A stretch of 64,000 bases of DNA from positions 682,001-746,000 of the forward strand of contig NZ_CP038159.1 in the NCBI RefSeq assembly GCF_004526235.1, read 5' to 3'. The stretch is from Sphingobacterium sp. CZ-2 (GTDB lineage: Bacteria > Bacteroidota > Bacteroidia > Sphingobacteriales > Sphingobacteriaceae). Below are positions 50,857 to 59,484 of the stretch, piece by piece (positions within the stretch are counted from its first letter, which is position 1; each line of letters begins with the position of its first letter). The position numbers and the translations under genes were made by a program. A model generated the notes under the pieces. The model ran no database searches and was not told where the DNA came from. It saw only the letters and a list, made by a program, of their open reading frames with translations.

Positions 50857-51321
50857 ATGCATAATTCATACGAAAACAATGATCCTAGCGTCCTCCGTAT
50901 TAAGAATGAGCTCTTTTTTGAACAGGTCAAGCCTTTATTAAAAGAGGGCAAACCAGTTCAGATTACAGTAGTAGGAGGAAGTATGCGACCATTTCTTAAA
51001 CCAGGTGAAAGGATAATTCTTAAGCCTATTCAGGAAAGGGATTTAAAAATTGGGCACATTGTTTTAGCAGATACAAAATCTGGCTATGTCATGCATAGGA
51101 TTATCCGTATTAAAAATAATTTAATATGGATGGCTGGAGATGGTAATTTAGCTCAAATAGAGCAAATATTTAAAGAGGAAGTGTTTGCATCGGTTGAAGT
51201 AGTGATTAGAAATGGAAAACAAATCAATTTACAAACTGCATCTTCTAAAATAGCTGCGATGTTTTGGTTTCTAGCTCGACCATTTAGGATTTTTGTTTAT
51301 AAAATATTTAAGATTAAGTAG
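50857..51321 (+). CDS. S24/S26 family signal-peptidase-like protein, Ser/His type
   Basis: A 154-residue protein of the S24/S26 peptidase superfamily. S42 in VVGGSMRPFLKPGERI is the catalytic Ser position, and H80 in YVMHRIIRIKN takes the place held by Lys in bacterial signal peptidase I. The Ser/His pairing and WMAGDGN motif resemble the archaeal/ER-type (Sec11) enzymes. There is no N-terminal membrane helix; the C-terminus (FWFLARPFRIFVYKIFKIK) is hydrophobic and basic and may attach it to the membrane. It heads a compact block with PqqD, nucleotidyltransferase, ABC exporter and HprK-like genes, which suggests it processes a peptide or leader of that system. Substrate unknown. Confidence 0.8.
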   Translation: MHNSYENNDPSVLRIKNELFFEQVKPLLKEGKPVQITVVGGSMRPFLKPGERIILKPIQERDLKIGHIVLADTKSGYVMHRIIRIKNNLIWMAGDGNLAQIEQIFKEEVFASVEVVIRNGKQINLQTASSKIAAMFWFLARPFRIFVYKIFKIK

Positions 51322-51345
51322 AAGTAGAATTATATTTAGATATAC

Positions 51346-51627
51346 ATGAGGTTACGTAAGGACTTAGAAGTAAGGCAGGTAGGGGAGGATTATGTGATTA
51401 TAGAACCTGATCAGGGCATGATGGATTTCTCTAAGGTGTATACCTTGAATGAAACTGCAGCTTGGCTGTGGAATTCGCTTAAGAATACAGATTTCACTGT
51501 TGATGATGTGGTTAAATTGTTGATGGAAGAATACGAACTCTCTGATAATGATCACAAAACGGTTGAAGCTGATGCTGAAAATTTAATTGCCATTTTTAAA
51601 AAGAATAATTTGTTGGCAGAAGATTAA
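51346..51627 (+). CDS. PqqD family protein (RRE-fold peptide chaperone-like)
   Basis: A 93-residue PqqD-like protein with the winged-helix RRE fold that binds leader peptides in RiPP pathways. Family features include the N-terminal LRKDLEVRQVGEDYVIIEPD, then MDFSKVYTLNETAAWLWNSL, the (L)NxTA(A)xIW-like core, and DVVKLLMEEYELSDNDHKTV in the last helices. In lasso-peptide clusters a stand-alone PqqD (B1) delivers the precursor to its protease. Its start is 24 bp after the peptidase and its stop overlaps the next start by one base. No precursor gene was found in the small gaps nearby. Confidence 0.88.
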   Translation: MRLRKDLEVRQVGEDYVIIEPDQGMMDFSKVYTLNETAAWLWNSLKNTDFTVDDVVKLLMEEYELSDNDHKTVEADAENLIAIFKKNNLLAED

Positions 51628-52736
51628 TGTTAAATAAGGTACAACAGGCATTTCTCACTTTATTAAGATCTGGACTTTGGGATAGTCCAATTGACGATCT
51701 TTCCATCTTTCCTTTAGATAAGGAGGAATGGAAAAACCTGTACAGCATCTCCATGGCACAAACTGTTGAGGGAATTGTTTATGAAGGAATGTTGAAATTA
51801 CCTCCAGCTTTTTTACCACATAAAATCTTTCAACTTCGATGGACTGTGAGGGTAGACCAAATTGAAAGACAAAATAAATTGATGGCCGAAATATTGGTTC
51901 AAATTGATGATATCTTTAAAGAAGAGGACATTCCTTTTACCTTGCTGAAAGGGTTAAGTTTAGCGAGTCTTTATGAAAAACCTTTATTGAGAAGCAGTGG
52001 AGATATTGATCTATATTTTGATTCTATTAAAGATTTTAAACGGGCTAATGCTTTAATAAGATCAAAAAACATCCAAGTAAATACCGGTGCATTGAACAGT
52101 TCAATCTACCTATGGAAATCATGTGAAGTGGAGCACCATACCAAAATGATGGATATCTTAAATCCATTTAAACAGCGTTATATCAAAAAATTGATAAATG
52201 CTGAAAAGGGATTTTATAGGAAATTAAAAATTCAGGAAAAGACCATTAATGGTATATCCTGGACATTGGCACATATTCAGACCAATTCCCATATTTTAAA
52301 ACATTATTTGGGTTTTGGAATTGGCTTACGGCAATTCTGTGATGTGGCAAGGTTATATAAAAAATCAATAAGCGAAATTGATAAATTAAAGCTTCAGGCA
52401 CATTATAAAAAATTAGGAATATTGGATTGGATGTATATGGTTAATAACCTGCTTATTCAATATTTAGGATTATCCAAAAATTTTCTTCCATTTGAGAATC
52501 ATCCTGAGCAAGATGCCAAATGGTTATTAAATGATGTGCTTATAGCTGGTAATTTTGGTTTCCATGATACACGATATGCTCAACACTCGGATAATTTAAA
52601 AGAAAATAGACAACGAAACAATGCTTTGGAACGGGTAGTACCTCATCTTTTGAATGCTAAAAAATATGCCCCTGCAGAAGCCTTTTGGTTTCCAATTTTT
52701 AAAACACGTGATAGATTAATTGGACATAAAGAATGA
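51627..52736 (+). CDS. Nucleotidyltransferase family protein (NTP_transf_5-like)
   Basis: A 369-residue protein with a nucleotidyltransferase fold. D126 and D128 in SSGDIDLYFDSIKDF, preceded by FTLLKGLSLASLYEKPLLR, are the metal-binding Asp pair expected for the family. The rest is helical with no second recognised domain. Such proteins occur with PqqD and HprK-like genes in lasso-peptide and related clusters; what they modify is unclear. The TAATG overlap with pqqD and the ATGA overlap with the ABC exporter gene show a single coupled unit. Confidence 0.82.
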   Translation: MLNKVQQAFLTLLRSGLWDSPIDDLSIFPLDKEEWKNLYSISMAQTVEGIVYEGMLKLPPAFLPHKIFQLRWTVRVDQIERQNKLMAEILVQIDDIFKEEDIPFTLLKGLSLASLYEKPLLRSSGDIDLYFDSIKDFKRANALIRSKNIQVNTGALNSSIYLWKSCEVEHHTKMMDILNPFKQRYIKKLINAEKGFYRKLKIQEKTINGISWTLAHIQTNSHILKHYLGFGIGLRQFCDVARLYKKSISEIDKLKLQAHYKKLGILDWMYMVNNLLIQYLGLSKNFLPFENHPEQDAKWLLNDVLIAGNFGFHDTRYAQHSDNLKENRQRNNALERVVPHLLNAKKYAPAEAFWFPIFKTRDRLIGHKE

Positions 52737-54361
52737 ATTATTCCATTAAAAGACAGATCAATTGGGCGTGGAACTTTGCAAAAGGTTTCCATGCGCAGAT
52801 ATTTGTTTATTTTTTACTAGAATTAAGCAGTATTGTCTTTTCATTGCTCTTTGTTTATTATTCGAAAAAGTCGGTAGACATTGCATTAAATGTAATACCA
52901 GGGGATTTAAGATTACATATATTTTTAGTGGTAGGAAGCGTTTTTGCGGGTATAGTTGCTAAATTGATCGCGACTTATATAAACCAGAAAACCCAACTGA
53001 AATTTACCTTAAGGATTCAGAACCAAATTGTTGCTAAACAATTGAATGCAGTTTGGCAGGTACTAAAACAATGGTTTACTGGTGATGTGATGGTTCGAAT
53101 TACAAACGATTGTAATGAAGTTGTTCAGATGATCAGTCATGCTGGAGTTAACTTTATTGTAACTACCTTAAAATTGATAGCTACTTTCATTTTCTTATGG
53201 GTAATTGATCCTATGCTAGCCATCATGATTATAGCTATTTCTCCCTTGTTTTTATTTTCCAAAATATATTTTAAGCGACTTCGCCAATTAAACTATAATG
53301 TTAAACAATCGGAGAGTGAGGTTGGAAATATTATGCAGGAAAATTTAAGGAACAGGGGTTTAATCCAGTCCCTAAGTATATTTGCAGCCCGCCATTTCAT
53401 CATGGAATCTGCACAGCAAAATTCGTTAGGTTTAAAACTTAAACAATTGAATTTCAATCTATTAACCCAAACCATGATGAAAGTAGCCATTAATGTAGGT
53501 TACCTAACTGCCTTTATCTGGGGAATTTATCGATTGCACCAAAATGAAATTACTTTTGGAACTATGACTGCGTTTTTACAATTGGTTGGGCGCATTCAAT
53601 CACCTATTTTATCATTGATTACGTTTTTTCCTGCTTTCATCCGATTTCGTACTTCAGCAGATCGATTAATGGAAATTGATCTTATTGAACAGGTTGAAAC
53701 TTCCAATAACCATTTTGCAAAAGAAATTAATTCTATACGGTTTGAAAATGTAACCTTTGCTTACGAGCATCAGGATGTGATACATAAACTTAATGTGGAT
53801 ATGAAAGCTGGGGAGCCGGTTGCTATTGTAGGAGCAAGTGGTAAAGGCAAAACAACATTAATAAGACTATTATTAAACTTGATAAAGCCTGTTAAAGGAA
53901 GAATTATATTGGAAGATAAAACTGGGGATGTAAAGGACTTGAACAGTTCGCATAAATTGAACTTTTCCTATGTACCTCAAGGTAATACCTTATTTTCAGG
54001 TAGCATTTATGATAATTTAAGGATTATCAATAAATCCATAACCGAAGAGCAAATGATCAATGCATTAAATCACGCTTGCGCTGATTTTGTTTTTCAGCTT
54101 CCTGAAGGACTACATACCAAAATTGGCGAACAAAGCTATGGCTTATCCGAAGGACAGGCACAACGAATCGCTATCGCTAGAGCCATTTTAAGAGATTGCG
54201 ACATTTGGCTTTTTGATGAAGCAACATCTGCATTGGACGAAGAAACATCTAATCGACTGCTTGATAATTTGATGAAATATGCAAAAGAAAAGATCATGAT
54301 TTTTGTTACTCATGATGAGAAAGTGGCTTTAAGATGTAAAAAAGTAATTCAAATGAACTAA
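52733..54361 (+). CDS. ABC exporter of the peptidase-PqqD-kinase block
   Basis: A 542-residue half-transporter with six membrane helices over about residues 20-310 and an ATPase domain. Walker A GASGKGKTT lies near 368 and Walker B DIWLFDEATSALDEE near 500. The signature reads YGLSEGQAQR, so the canonical LSGGQ has Glu for the first Gly. There is no N-terminal C39 peptidase domain, so any leader removal would need another protein such as the peptidase at 50857. It could export a peptide, lipid or glycan product of this block. Distinct from the flippase-like ABC exporter at 32255. Confidence 0.88.
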   Translation: MNYSIKRQINWAWNFAKGFHAQIFVYFLLELSSIVFSLLFVYYSKKSVDIALNVIPGDLRLHIFLVVGSVFAGIVAKLIATYINQKTQLKFTLRIQNQIVAKQLNAVWQVLKQWFTGDVMVRITNDCNEVVQMISHAGVNFIVTTLKLIATFIFLWVIDPMLAIMIIAISPLFLFSKIYFKRLRQLNYNVKQSESEVGNIMQENLRNRGLIQSLSIFAARHFIMESAQQNSLGLKLKQLNFNLLTQTMMKVAINVGYLTAFIWGIYRLHQNEITFGTMTAFLQLVGRIQSPILSLITFFPAFIRFRTSADRLMEIDLIEQVETSNNHFAKEINSIRFENVTFAYEHQDVIHKLNVDMKAGEPVAIVGASGKGKTTLIRLLLNLIKPVKGRIILEDKTGDVKDLNSSHKLNFSYVPQGNTLFSGSIYDNLRIINKSITEEQMINALNHACADFVFQLPEGLHTKIGEQSYGLSEGQAQRIAIARAILRDCDIWLFDEATSALDEETSNRLLDNLMKYAKEKIMIFVTHDEKVALRCKKVIQMN

Positions 54362-54363
54362 TC

Positions 54364-55272
54364 ATGCATTCAAAATTGGAAACTATGCACAAAACGGTTT
54401 ATTATGCAGTTGCAGGTCTTGGATTAGAACTTCAAGTTCCTCAAACCTTCAATTTGGATGTTATATTACCTTCTTTTACAGATTTTAAATCCAAATTTTC
54501 TGAAGAAATTCCAATTATTAGTAGAGTTGAGGTTTCGTTTAATGAATTATCCTATGATCTGAAAGAGGCTAAATTACTTTCTGATATTTCCAATTTCTGG
54601 CAGGATAGATTCAAATTTTATGAATATGGAGACCAGTATTTAACGATTCTAAAAAGTGAGGATGGTCAATTTGAATGGTCCATGCTAAGTAGTAAAGATT
54701 TTAAAAAGGTTCGGATTAAAGCAGCAAGTTTTAACAAATATAAAGAGAATGTTTTAACCTGGTTTTTAATGGTAATATTTGCTCAAGCCTCTTTATCTGA
54801 AAATACCATTTTAATCCATGCTTCTGTGGTTGAAAATGGGCTAAATGCATTCGCGTTTTTAGGAAAAAGTGGTACTGGAAAGAGTACACACAGTAGACTT
54901 TGGTTAGAAAACATTCCTGGATTTTCATTGTTAAATGATGATAATCCAGCAATTCGTTTGATAAATGGCGAAGTTTTAATTTTTGGTACGCCTTGGAGCG
55001 GAAAAACAGCCTGTTATCGTAACGAAAAAAGGAAATTGGCTGGTTTTGTGAGATTAAAGCAAGGACCTCAAAACACACTAACCTTTATGGAAAATACCGA
55101 TAAATTGATATCCGTTTTACCGAGCTGTTCAGCCATTCGATGGAATGCCGACCTGTTTTCATCCATGACCGATATTTTAATTCAAATTGTTCAAATTATA
55201 CCAATAGCAAATTTAGTTTGTTTACCTAACGCTGAAGCTGCATCTTTGTCATACACTAACTTATCCACATAA
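54364..55272 (+). CDS. HprK-related (HPr kinase C-domain-like) kinase
   Basis: A 302-residue protein whose C-terminal half matches the HPr kinase/PEP carboxykinase-like fold. H152 in ILIHASVV precedes Walker A GKSGTGKST (167-175), and LLNDDNPAI (D192-D193) and FGTPWSGKT follow. The N-terminal ~140 residues are not the HprK N-domain. Relatives phosphorylate peptides in some lasso clusters (PadeK type) rather than HPr; I recall families of HprK-related kinases linked to PqqD proteins. No HPr gene is in the window. It begins 2 bp after the ABC exporter and ends 10 bp before the Wza-like gene. Confidence 0.85.
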   Translation: MHSKLETMHKTVYYAVAGLGLELQVPQTFNLDVILPSFTDFKSKFSEEIPIISRVEVSFNELSYDLKEAKLLSDISNFWQDRFKFYEYGDQYLTILKSEDGQFEWSMLSSKDFKKVRIKAASFNKYKENVLTWFLMVIFAQASLSENTILIHASVVENGLNAFAFLGKSGTGKSTHSRLWLENIPGFSLLNDDNPAIRLINGEVLIFGTPWSGKTACYRNEKRKLAGFVRLKQGPQNTLTFMENTDKLISVLPSCSAIRWNADLFSSMTDILIQIVQIIPIANLVCLPNAEAASLSYTNLST

Positions 55273-55282
55273 AAAATCCATC

Positions 55283-56074
55283 ATGAAAAAAATCATTTTC
55301 GGAATTAGCGTTTTTACGCTCTTATTATTGAATTCTTGTTTGGTATCCAAAAAGGTCGTATTCGTGGAAGATATGTCTCCAAACCTTCAATATGAAATGG
55401 AAAAAATTCCACCATTGAAAATTCAAGCCAATGACCGATTAAGTATACAAGTTGGCTCAAAAAATCCGGAATTAGCCGCTCCATTTAATAATGAATCTGG
55501 ACTATATACTGTGGATGAAAAGGGAGCTATTTTATCAAATGTAGTCGGCTCAGATAGAGGTTACCTAGTGGATCAGAATGGAAATATTGAATTTCCAATT
55601 TTAGGAACCCTAAATGTAGAAGGAAAATCTATTGATGAGATAAAGAACCTTATCAAAAGTAGATTAGAAGGTGATAAAATTTTAAATGATGCTACTGTTA
55701 AAGTTGAATTGACCAATTTGAAAATCATTATGATGGGTGAAGTAGGGGGTATTGGAATTCTAAATGTACCAGACGGTCAAATCAATTTATTGGAAGCGAT
55801 TACACGTAGTGGTGGATTAACCAATAACGCGATGACAAATGAAGTTGCTGTCATCCGTGAGGAAAATGGAACACGGAAAATGTATTTGAATGATATCGAA
55901 AAGGTAGCTCTCTTTGAATCTCCCACTTTCCATTTAAAACAGAATGATATTGTATATGTGAAACCTAGAACAGCTGTTACTACACCTAGAGAGGATATGA
56001 CCTGGAGATATATTGGTATGTTTACAGGATTAACTACCCTGGTGTTTACTATGTTAGCTGTATTCAAAAAATAA
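55283..56074 (+). CDS. Polysaccharide export outer-membrane lipoprotein (Wza-like)
   Basis: A 263-residue lipoprotein. The signal peptide ends at LLLNSC with C19 lipidated. The PES domain is at about residues 45-150 (IQANDRLSIQVGSKNPELAA, LVDQNGNIEFPILGTLNVEG, IDEIKNLIKSRLE), followed by an SLBB-like domain (IMMGEVGGIGILNVPDGQIN, LLEAITRSGGLTNNA). A C-terminal hydrophobic helix (MFTGLTTLVFTMLAVF) is present, as in Bacteroidota homologues, and would span the outer membrane. With the Wzc-like kinase 4 bp downstream it forms the export channel of the locus. Confidence 0.93.
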   Translation: MKKIIFGISVFTLLLLNSCLVSKKVVFVEDMSPNLQYEMEKIPPLKIQANDRLSIQVGSKNPELAAPFNNESGLYTVDEKGAILSNVVGSDRGYLVDQNGNIEFPILGTLNVEGKSIDEIKNLIKSRLEGDKILNDATVKVELTNLKIIMMGEVGGIGILNVPDGQINLLEAITRSGGLTNNAMTNEVAVIREENGTRKMYLNDIEKVALFESPTFHLKQNDIVYVKPRTAVTTPREDMTWRYIGMFTGLTTLVFTMLAVFKK

Positions 56075-56078
56075 AACT

Positions 56079-58481
56079 ATGTCTAAAATAAGTAACACAT
56101 ATATGCAAAAACAACAAGAAAAGTCAATCAATATATTAGATCTTTTCCGCTATTTATTAGCCAACTGGAAATGGTTCTTATTATCTGTATTGATTTTTGG
56201 AGGATATTATTATTATCAATATAGTAAGACTCCTTATTTATATAGCCAGTCTGAAACTGTTATGATTAAGACAGCTAGTAATACCATGGTTGCTACACGG
56301 ATTGCACGACCTAATAACTTTTATAATGCCGTCAATGTAAACAGTGAGATTTTACAATTACGTTCAAAAGAATTAATGCGAAATACCATTGATTCACTAA
56401 ATACAGATATTAGCTATTCAGTTAAATCGGGACTGCGTACATTAGAATTATATCGCAAATCACCTTATTTAGTAGAATTTGAAGGCATCAACCAAAATGC
56501 AGGTTTTTCTTTCAATTTACGACGTAAAGATGCTAATGAAGTGGAATTATCAGATTTTTCTACTAATAAAGAGGCAAAATCTATTATTGTTCCTTTGAAC
56601 CAATTGGTAAATACTCCCGTTGGAAAAATGATAATTCAATTTAATCCCAATTTGAATTACCGTAAGTCTTCTGATGAACAGATTACCATTACCAAATCTC
56701 CTATAGATGCCATGGTTGGTTATTTCTTGGGTAAATTACAAATTCGTCAATTGGAAGATGTAGAGCTTTTGCAGGTTACTATGGAAGATAGCAATCCATT
56801 GCGAGCTGCCGATATGATCACCAAATTAATAAAAGTCTATAATGTGATGACTATCAAAGATAAGAATATGATAGCTCATAATACGGCTGATTTTATTAGG
56901 GATAGGATAGCGATTATTGAAGAGGAATTAAGTTCTGTTGAATCCGATATAGAAGGAATGAAAATTCAAAACCAAGGCTTGGATGTAAAAGCTGCAGGCG
57001 AACAATATTGGTCTGAATCTCGTGGGTACCAATCGACGAGTAAGGATATAGAAACGCAGAAAAAATTGGTAGAGATCATGCGTCAACGATTAAATGATCC
57101 CGCGCGTGCAAGAGATCTTATTCCTAGCAATACTGGGTTAGTTGATGGTAACATTGAATCGATTATTTCTGAATATAATAGTGTCCTTTTAAAAAGGAAT
57201 CGATTGCAAGCAGGGGAAAACTCGAACAACCCTATTGTCCAGGATATGGACAACGCTTTAGTGGCTATGCGCGAAAACATCGTTAGAGCTGTAGACAATG
57301 TAATCACTGGTTTTAATATTAAAATCAGAAACCTTCAACAGGAGGAAAATGCCGCTATCAGAAAAGCCCAATCCTTACCAACAAAACAGCGGATGATGCT
57401 TTCTGTGGAGCGCCAGCAAAAAGTTAAAGAAGAACTGTATATTTTCTTATTGAATAAACGAGAGGAAAATGCAATTAACCAGGCGATGACTGATGATAAT
57501 ATCCGTATCATTGACTCCGCCTCAGGAAGTGATTGGCCAATTTATCCAAATAAATTAAAGAAGCTTGCTATTGGTATAGGAATAGGGTTGGCAATTCCAG
57601 CGATCGTTTTATTATTGATGTTATTATTCAATACGAAGATTCGAAACAAGCGGGATATCGAATCTGAAGTTTCCATTCCATTTGCTGGAGAGATTCCATT
57701 TTCTACGGATATGCAATCCGCAAAACAGGAAGTGGTTGTTAAAGAGCAGGGAACCGATGAGGTAACTGAGGCCTTCCGGATATTCCGAACAAATTTGGGC
57801 TTTATGTCATCCGGGGATAAAGAACAGAAAGTCTTGACTTTCACCTCCTTCAATGTAGGAGCCGGTAAAACATTCTCTGTCATTAATTTAGGTGTAAGTT
57901 TTACCTTTCTAAAAAAACGTGTGGTTTTAGTTGATTTGGATTTAAGAAAAGGAACATTAAGTCATAAAACCAAAGTTCCAATGCCAGTAGGAATTACACA
58001 TTATCTTGCCGATAGCAATACGCAAATCGATGATATTATTTATAAGGATAGAATTGCAGACGGACTTGATATCATTCCAATTGGAGTAATAGCGCCTAAC
58101 CCAGTGGAGCTTTTATTATCAGAACGACTTGACAATTTATTTGCAGAGTTAAAGAATCGTTATGATTATATCATTGTTGATAATGTACCATTAGGAATTG
58201 TAGCTGATGCTAAGATTGTTAATAGAATTACCGATGTGACTTTATTTGTTGTACGTGCTGGTAAGATGGATAAACGTCAATTGCCAGAAGTTCAAAAAAT
58301 CTATGAATCTGGAGATTTAACCAATATGGCTATCCTTTTAAATGGTGTAAAATTTAATGATACCCGTTATGGCTATGGAAGCTATGGTTATGGTTATGGT
58401 GGATATGGTTATGGATATGGTTACGGTTATGGAAACCATAAAAAGAAAAAATCAATTTTTAATATCTTTAAGAAACGATAG
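56079..58481 (+). CDS. Wzc-like BY-kinase/chain length regulator with Tyr-rich tail
   Basis: An 800-residue inner-membrane tyrosine autokinase of the Wzc type. Wzz-like domain with helices near residues 32-50 and 500-520, and a long coiled periplasmic region between (IIEEELSSVESDIEGMKIQN). The cytoplasmic BY-kinase follows: Walker A in FTSFNVGAGKTFS near 591, Walker A' in VVLVDLDLRKGTL near 620, and IVDNVPLGIVADAK. The tail (about 768-790) has ten Tyr alternating with Gly, the autophosphorylation cluster that controls oligomerisation. It is coded by a tandem TATGG(A/T)-type repeat. It regulates chain length and export with the Wza-like lipoprotein, and is the last gene of the locus. Confidence 0.94.
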   Translation: MSKISNTYMQKQQEKSINILDLFRYLLANWKWFLLSVLIFGGYYYYQYSKTPYLYSQSETVMIKTASNTMVATRIARPNNFYNAVNVNSEILQLRSKELMRNTIDSLNTDISYSVKSGLRTLELYRKSPYLVEFEGINQNAGFSFNLRRKDANEVELSDFSTNKEAKSIIVPLNQLVNTPVGKMIIQFNPNLNYRKSSDEQITITKSPIDAMVGYFLGKLQIRQLEDVELLQVTMEDSNPLRAADMITKLIKVYNVMTIKDKNMIAHNTADFIRDRIAIIEEELSSVESDIEGMKIQNQGLDVKAAGEQYWSESRGYQSTSKDIETQKKLVEIMRQRLNDPARARDLIPSNTGLVDGNIESIISEYNSVLLKRNRLQAGENSNNPIVQDMDNALVAMRENIVRAVDNVITGFNIKIRNLQQEENAAIRKAQSLPTKQRMMLSVERQQKVKEELYIFLLNKREENAINQAMTDDNIRIIDSASGSDWPIYPNKLKKLAIGIGIGLAIPAIVLLLMLLFNTKIRNKRDIESEVSIPFAGEIPFSTDMQSAKQEVVVKEQGTDEVTEAFRIFRTNLGFMSSGDKEQKVLTFTSFNVGAGKTFSVINLGVSFTFLKKRVVLVDLDLRKGTLSHKTKVPMPVGITHYLADSNTQIDDIIYKDRIADGLDIIPIGVIAPNPVELLLSERLDNLFAELKNRYDYIIVDNVPLGIVADAKIVNRITDVTLFVVRAGKMDKRQLPEVQKIYESGDLTNMAILLNGVKFNDTRYGYGSYGYGYGGYGYGYGYGYGNHKKKKSIFNIFKKR

Positions 58482-58498
58482 ATTTAAATAATGAATCA

Positions 58499-58532
58499 TT
58501 AAAAAAGCGAATCAGACATGATTCGCTTTTTT
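58499..58532. terminator. Bidirectional terminator at the end of the polysaccharide locus
   Basis: Stem AAAAAGCGAATCA / TGATTCGCTTTTTT with a short loop, giving T-runs on both strands. It lies between the Wzc-like gene (+) and the bestrophin gene (-). Confidence 0.9.
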
Positions 58533-58551
58533 GTTTGAGATATTGATTTAG

Positions 58552-59436
58552 TTAAGCTACCAGAATCTCATTACAATGCTTTTTAATATTTGAAGCCATT
58601 TTTTCAATTGGCAGGTCATCTGCATCAGCTCCAAACGGTTCTTCAATTGACTCCCCAATCATTTCCAAAGCAGCCAAAACATAAAAAATAAATGGTACAG
58701 CAGCAATCACAAAATAGCCTAAAGAAAACACATAACCAATCGGTAAAGTCGCTGTATACAAGATAATAAATGTTTTTATGAATGAGCTATAGCCCAATGG
58801 GATAGGCGTGTTCTTAATTCTTTCACAAGCTCCTGTAACTTCAGTTAATGCCGTTAATTCCTTGTTTAGCGTAATCAATTGGTCCCCAGTAATTTTACCT
58901 TCTTTATATAAAATATTAGTTTTCTTGTAAATCAATGCAGCAACCTGGTTAGGTCCATGTTTTTTATCATCCAATGTATTCAACTCCGGATTTATCTTTT
59001 CGTCCAGCATAAACTTGGTATAATCAGATTTTAAATAGGATGAAAGCGTCTCAGCAAATAAAGCGATTGATTTCCTATAAAAACTTCTATTCACTTTATC
59101 ATCAGGAGACAAAAAAGCATTCATCTTTATGGCCAAAATCCTACTGGTATTGGTAAGAGATCCCCATTGCTTTCTGGCCTCCCACCATCTATCATAAGCT
59201 GTATTCGTTCTAAACACCAAGAGTAGCGACAAGACAAAACCCAATAAACTATGAACAATGCTGACGTTCTTCAACATATTTCGATCTTCTGCATCCACAT
59301 AAGATAATTCCCAATAAGCCAATGCTGCTGAGATAACTGCGGATGCAATCAAATAGGGAAGGAGTCTTTTGAAAATTCGAAAAGTATGAAGATAAATAGT
59401 GGTACTTAGCCAGTCTTTGGGATTGTATATGATCAT
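58552..59436 (-). CDS. Bestrophin family membrane channel
   Basis: A 294-residue prokaryotic bestrophin homologue (RFP-TM/UPF0187 family), an anion or cation channel in characterised members. LLVFRTNTAYDRWWEARKQW near residues 75-95 is the family signature. Four hydrophobic helices are visible near 25-45, 60-80, 220-240 and 245-265, and the C-terminal EMIGESIEEPFGADADDLPI is strongly conserved in the family. No ion specificity can be assigned from sequence. Transcribed divergently from the GH25 gene; converges on the polysaccharide-locus terminator. Confidence 0.92.
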   Translation of the reverse strand: MIIYNPKDWLSTTIYLHTFRIFKRLLPYLIASAVISAALAYWELSYVDAEDRNMLKNVSIVHSLLGFVLSLLLVFRTNTAYDRWWEARKQWGSLTNTSRILAIKMNAFLSPDDKVNRSFYRKSIALFAETLSSYLKSDYTKFMLDEKINPELNTLDDKKHGPNQVAALIYKKTNILYKEGKITGDQLITLNKELTALTEVTGACERIKNTPIPLGYSSFIKTFIILYTATLPIGYVFSLGYFVIAAVPFIFYVLAALEMIGESIEEPFGADADDLPIEKMASNIKKHCNEILVA

Positions 59437-59484
59437 TTATATTTTTCTTTGAGGTTATTCAGAAATAGCCTAATTTCACGCAAT

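Noticed and set aside
50857-55272. Complete lasso-peptide biosynthetic cluster
   Set aside because: PqqD, HprK-like kinase, nucleotidyltransferase and ABC exporter fit, but no asparagine-synthetase-like cyclase, no transglutaminase-like protease and no precursor ORF were found in the gaps.
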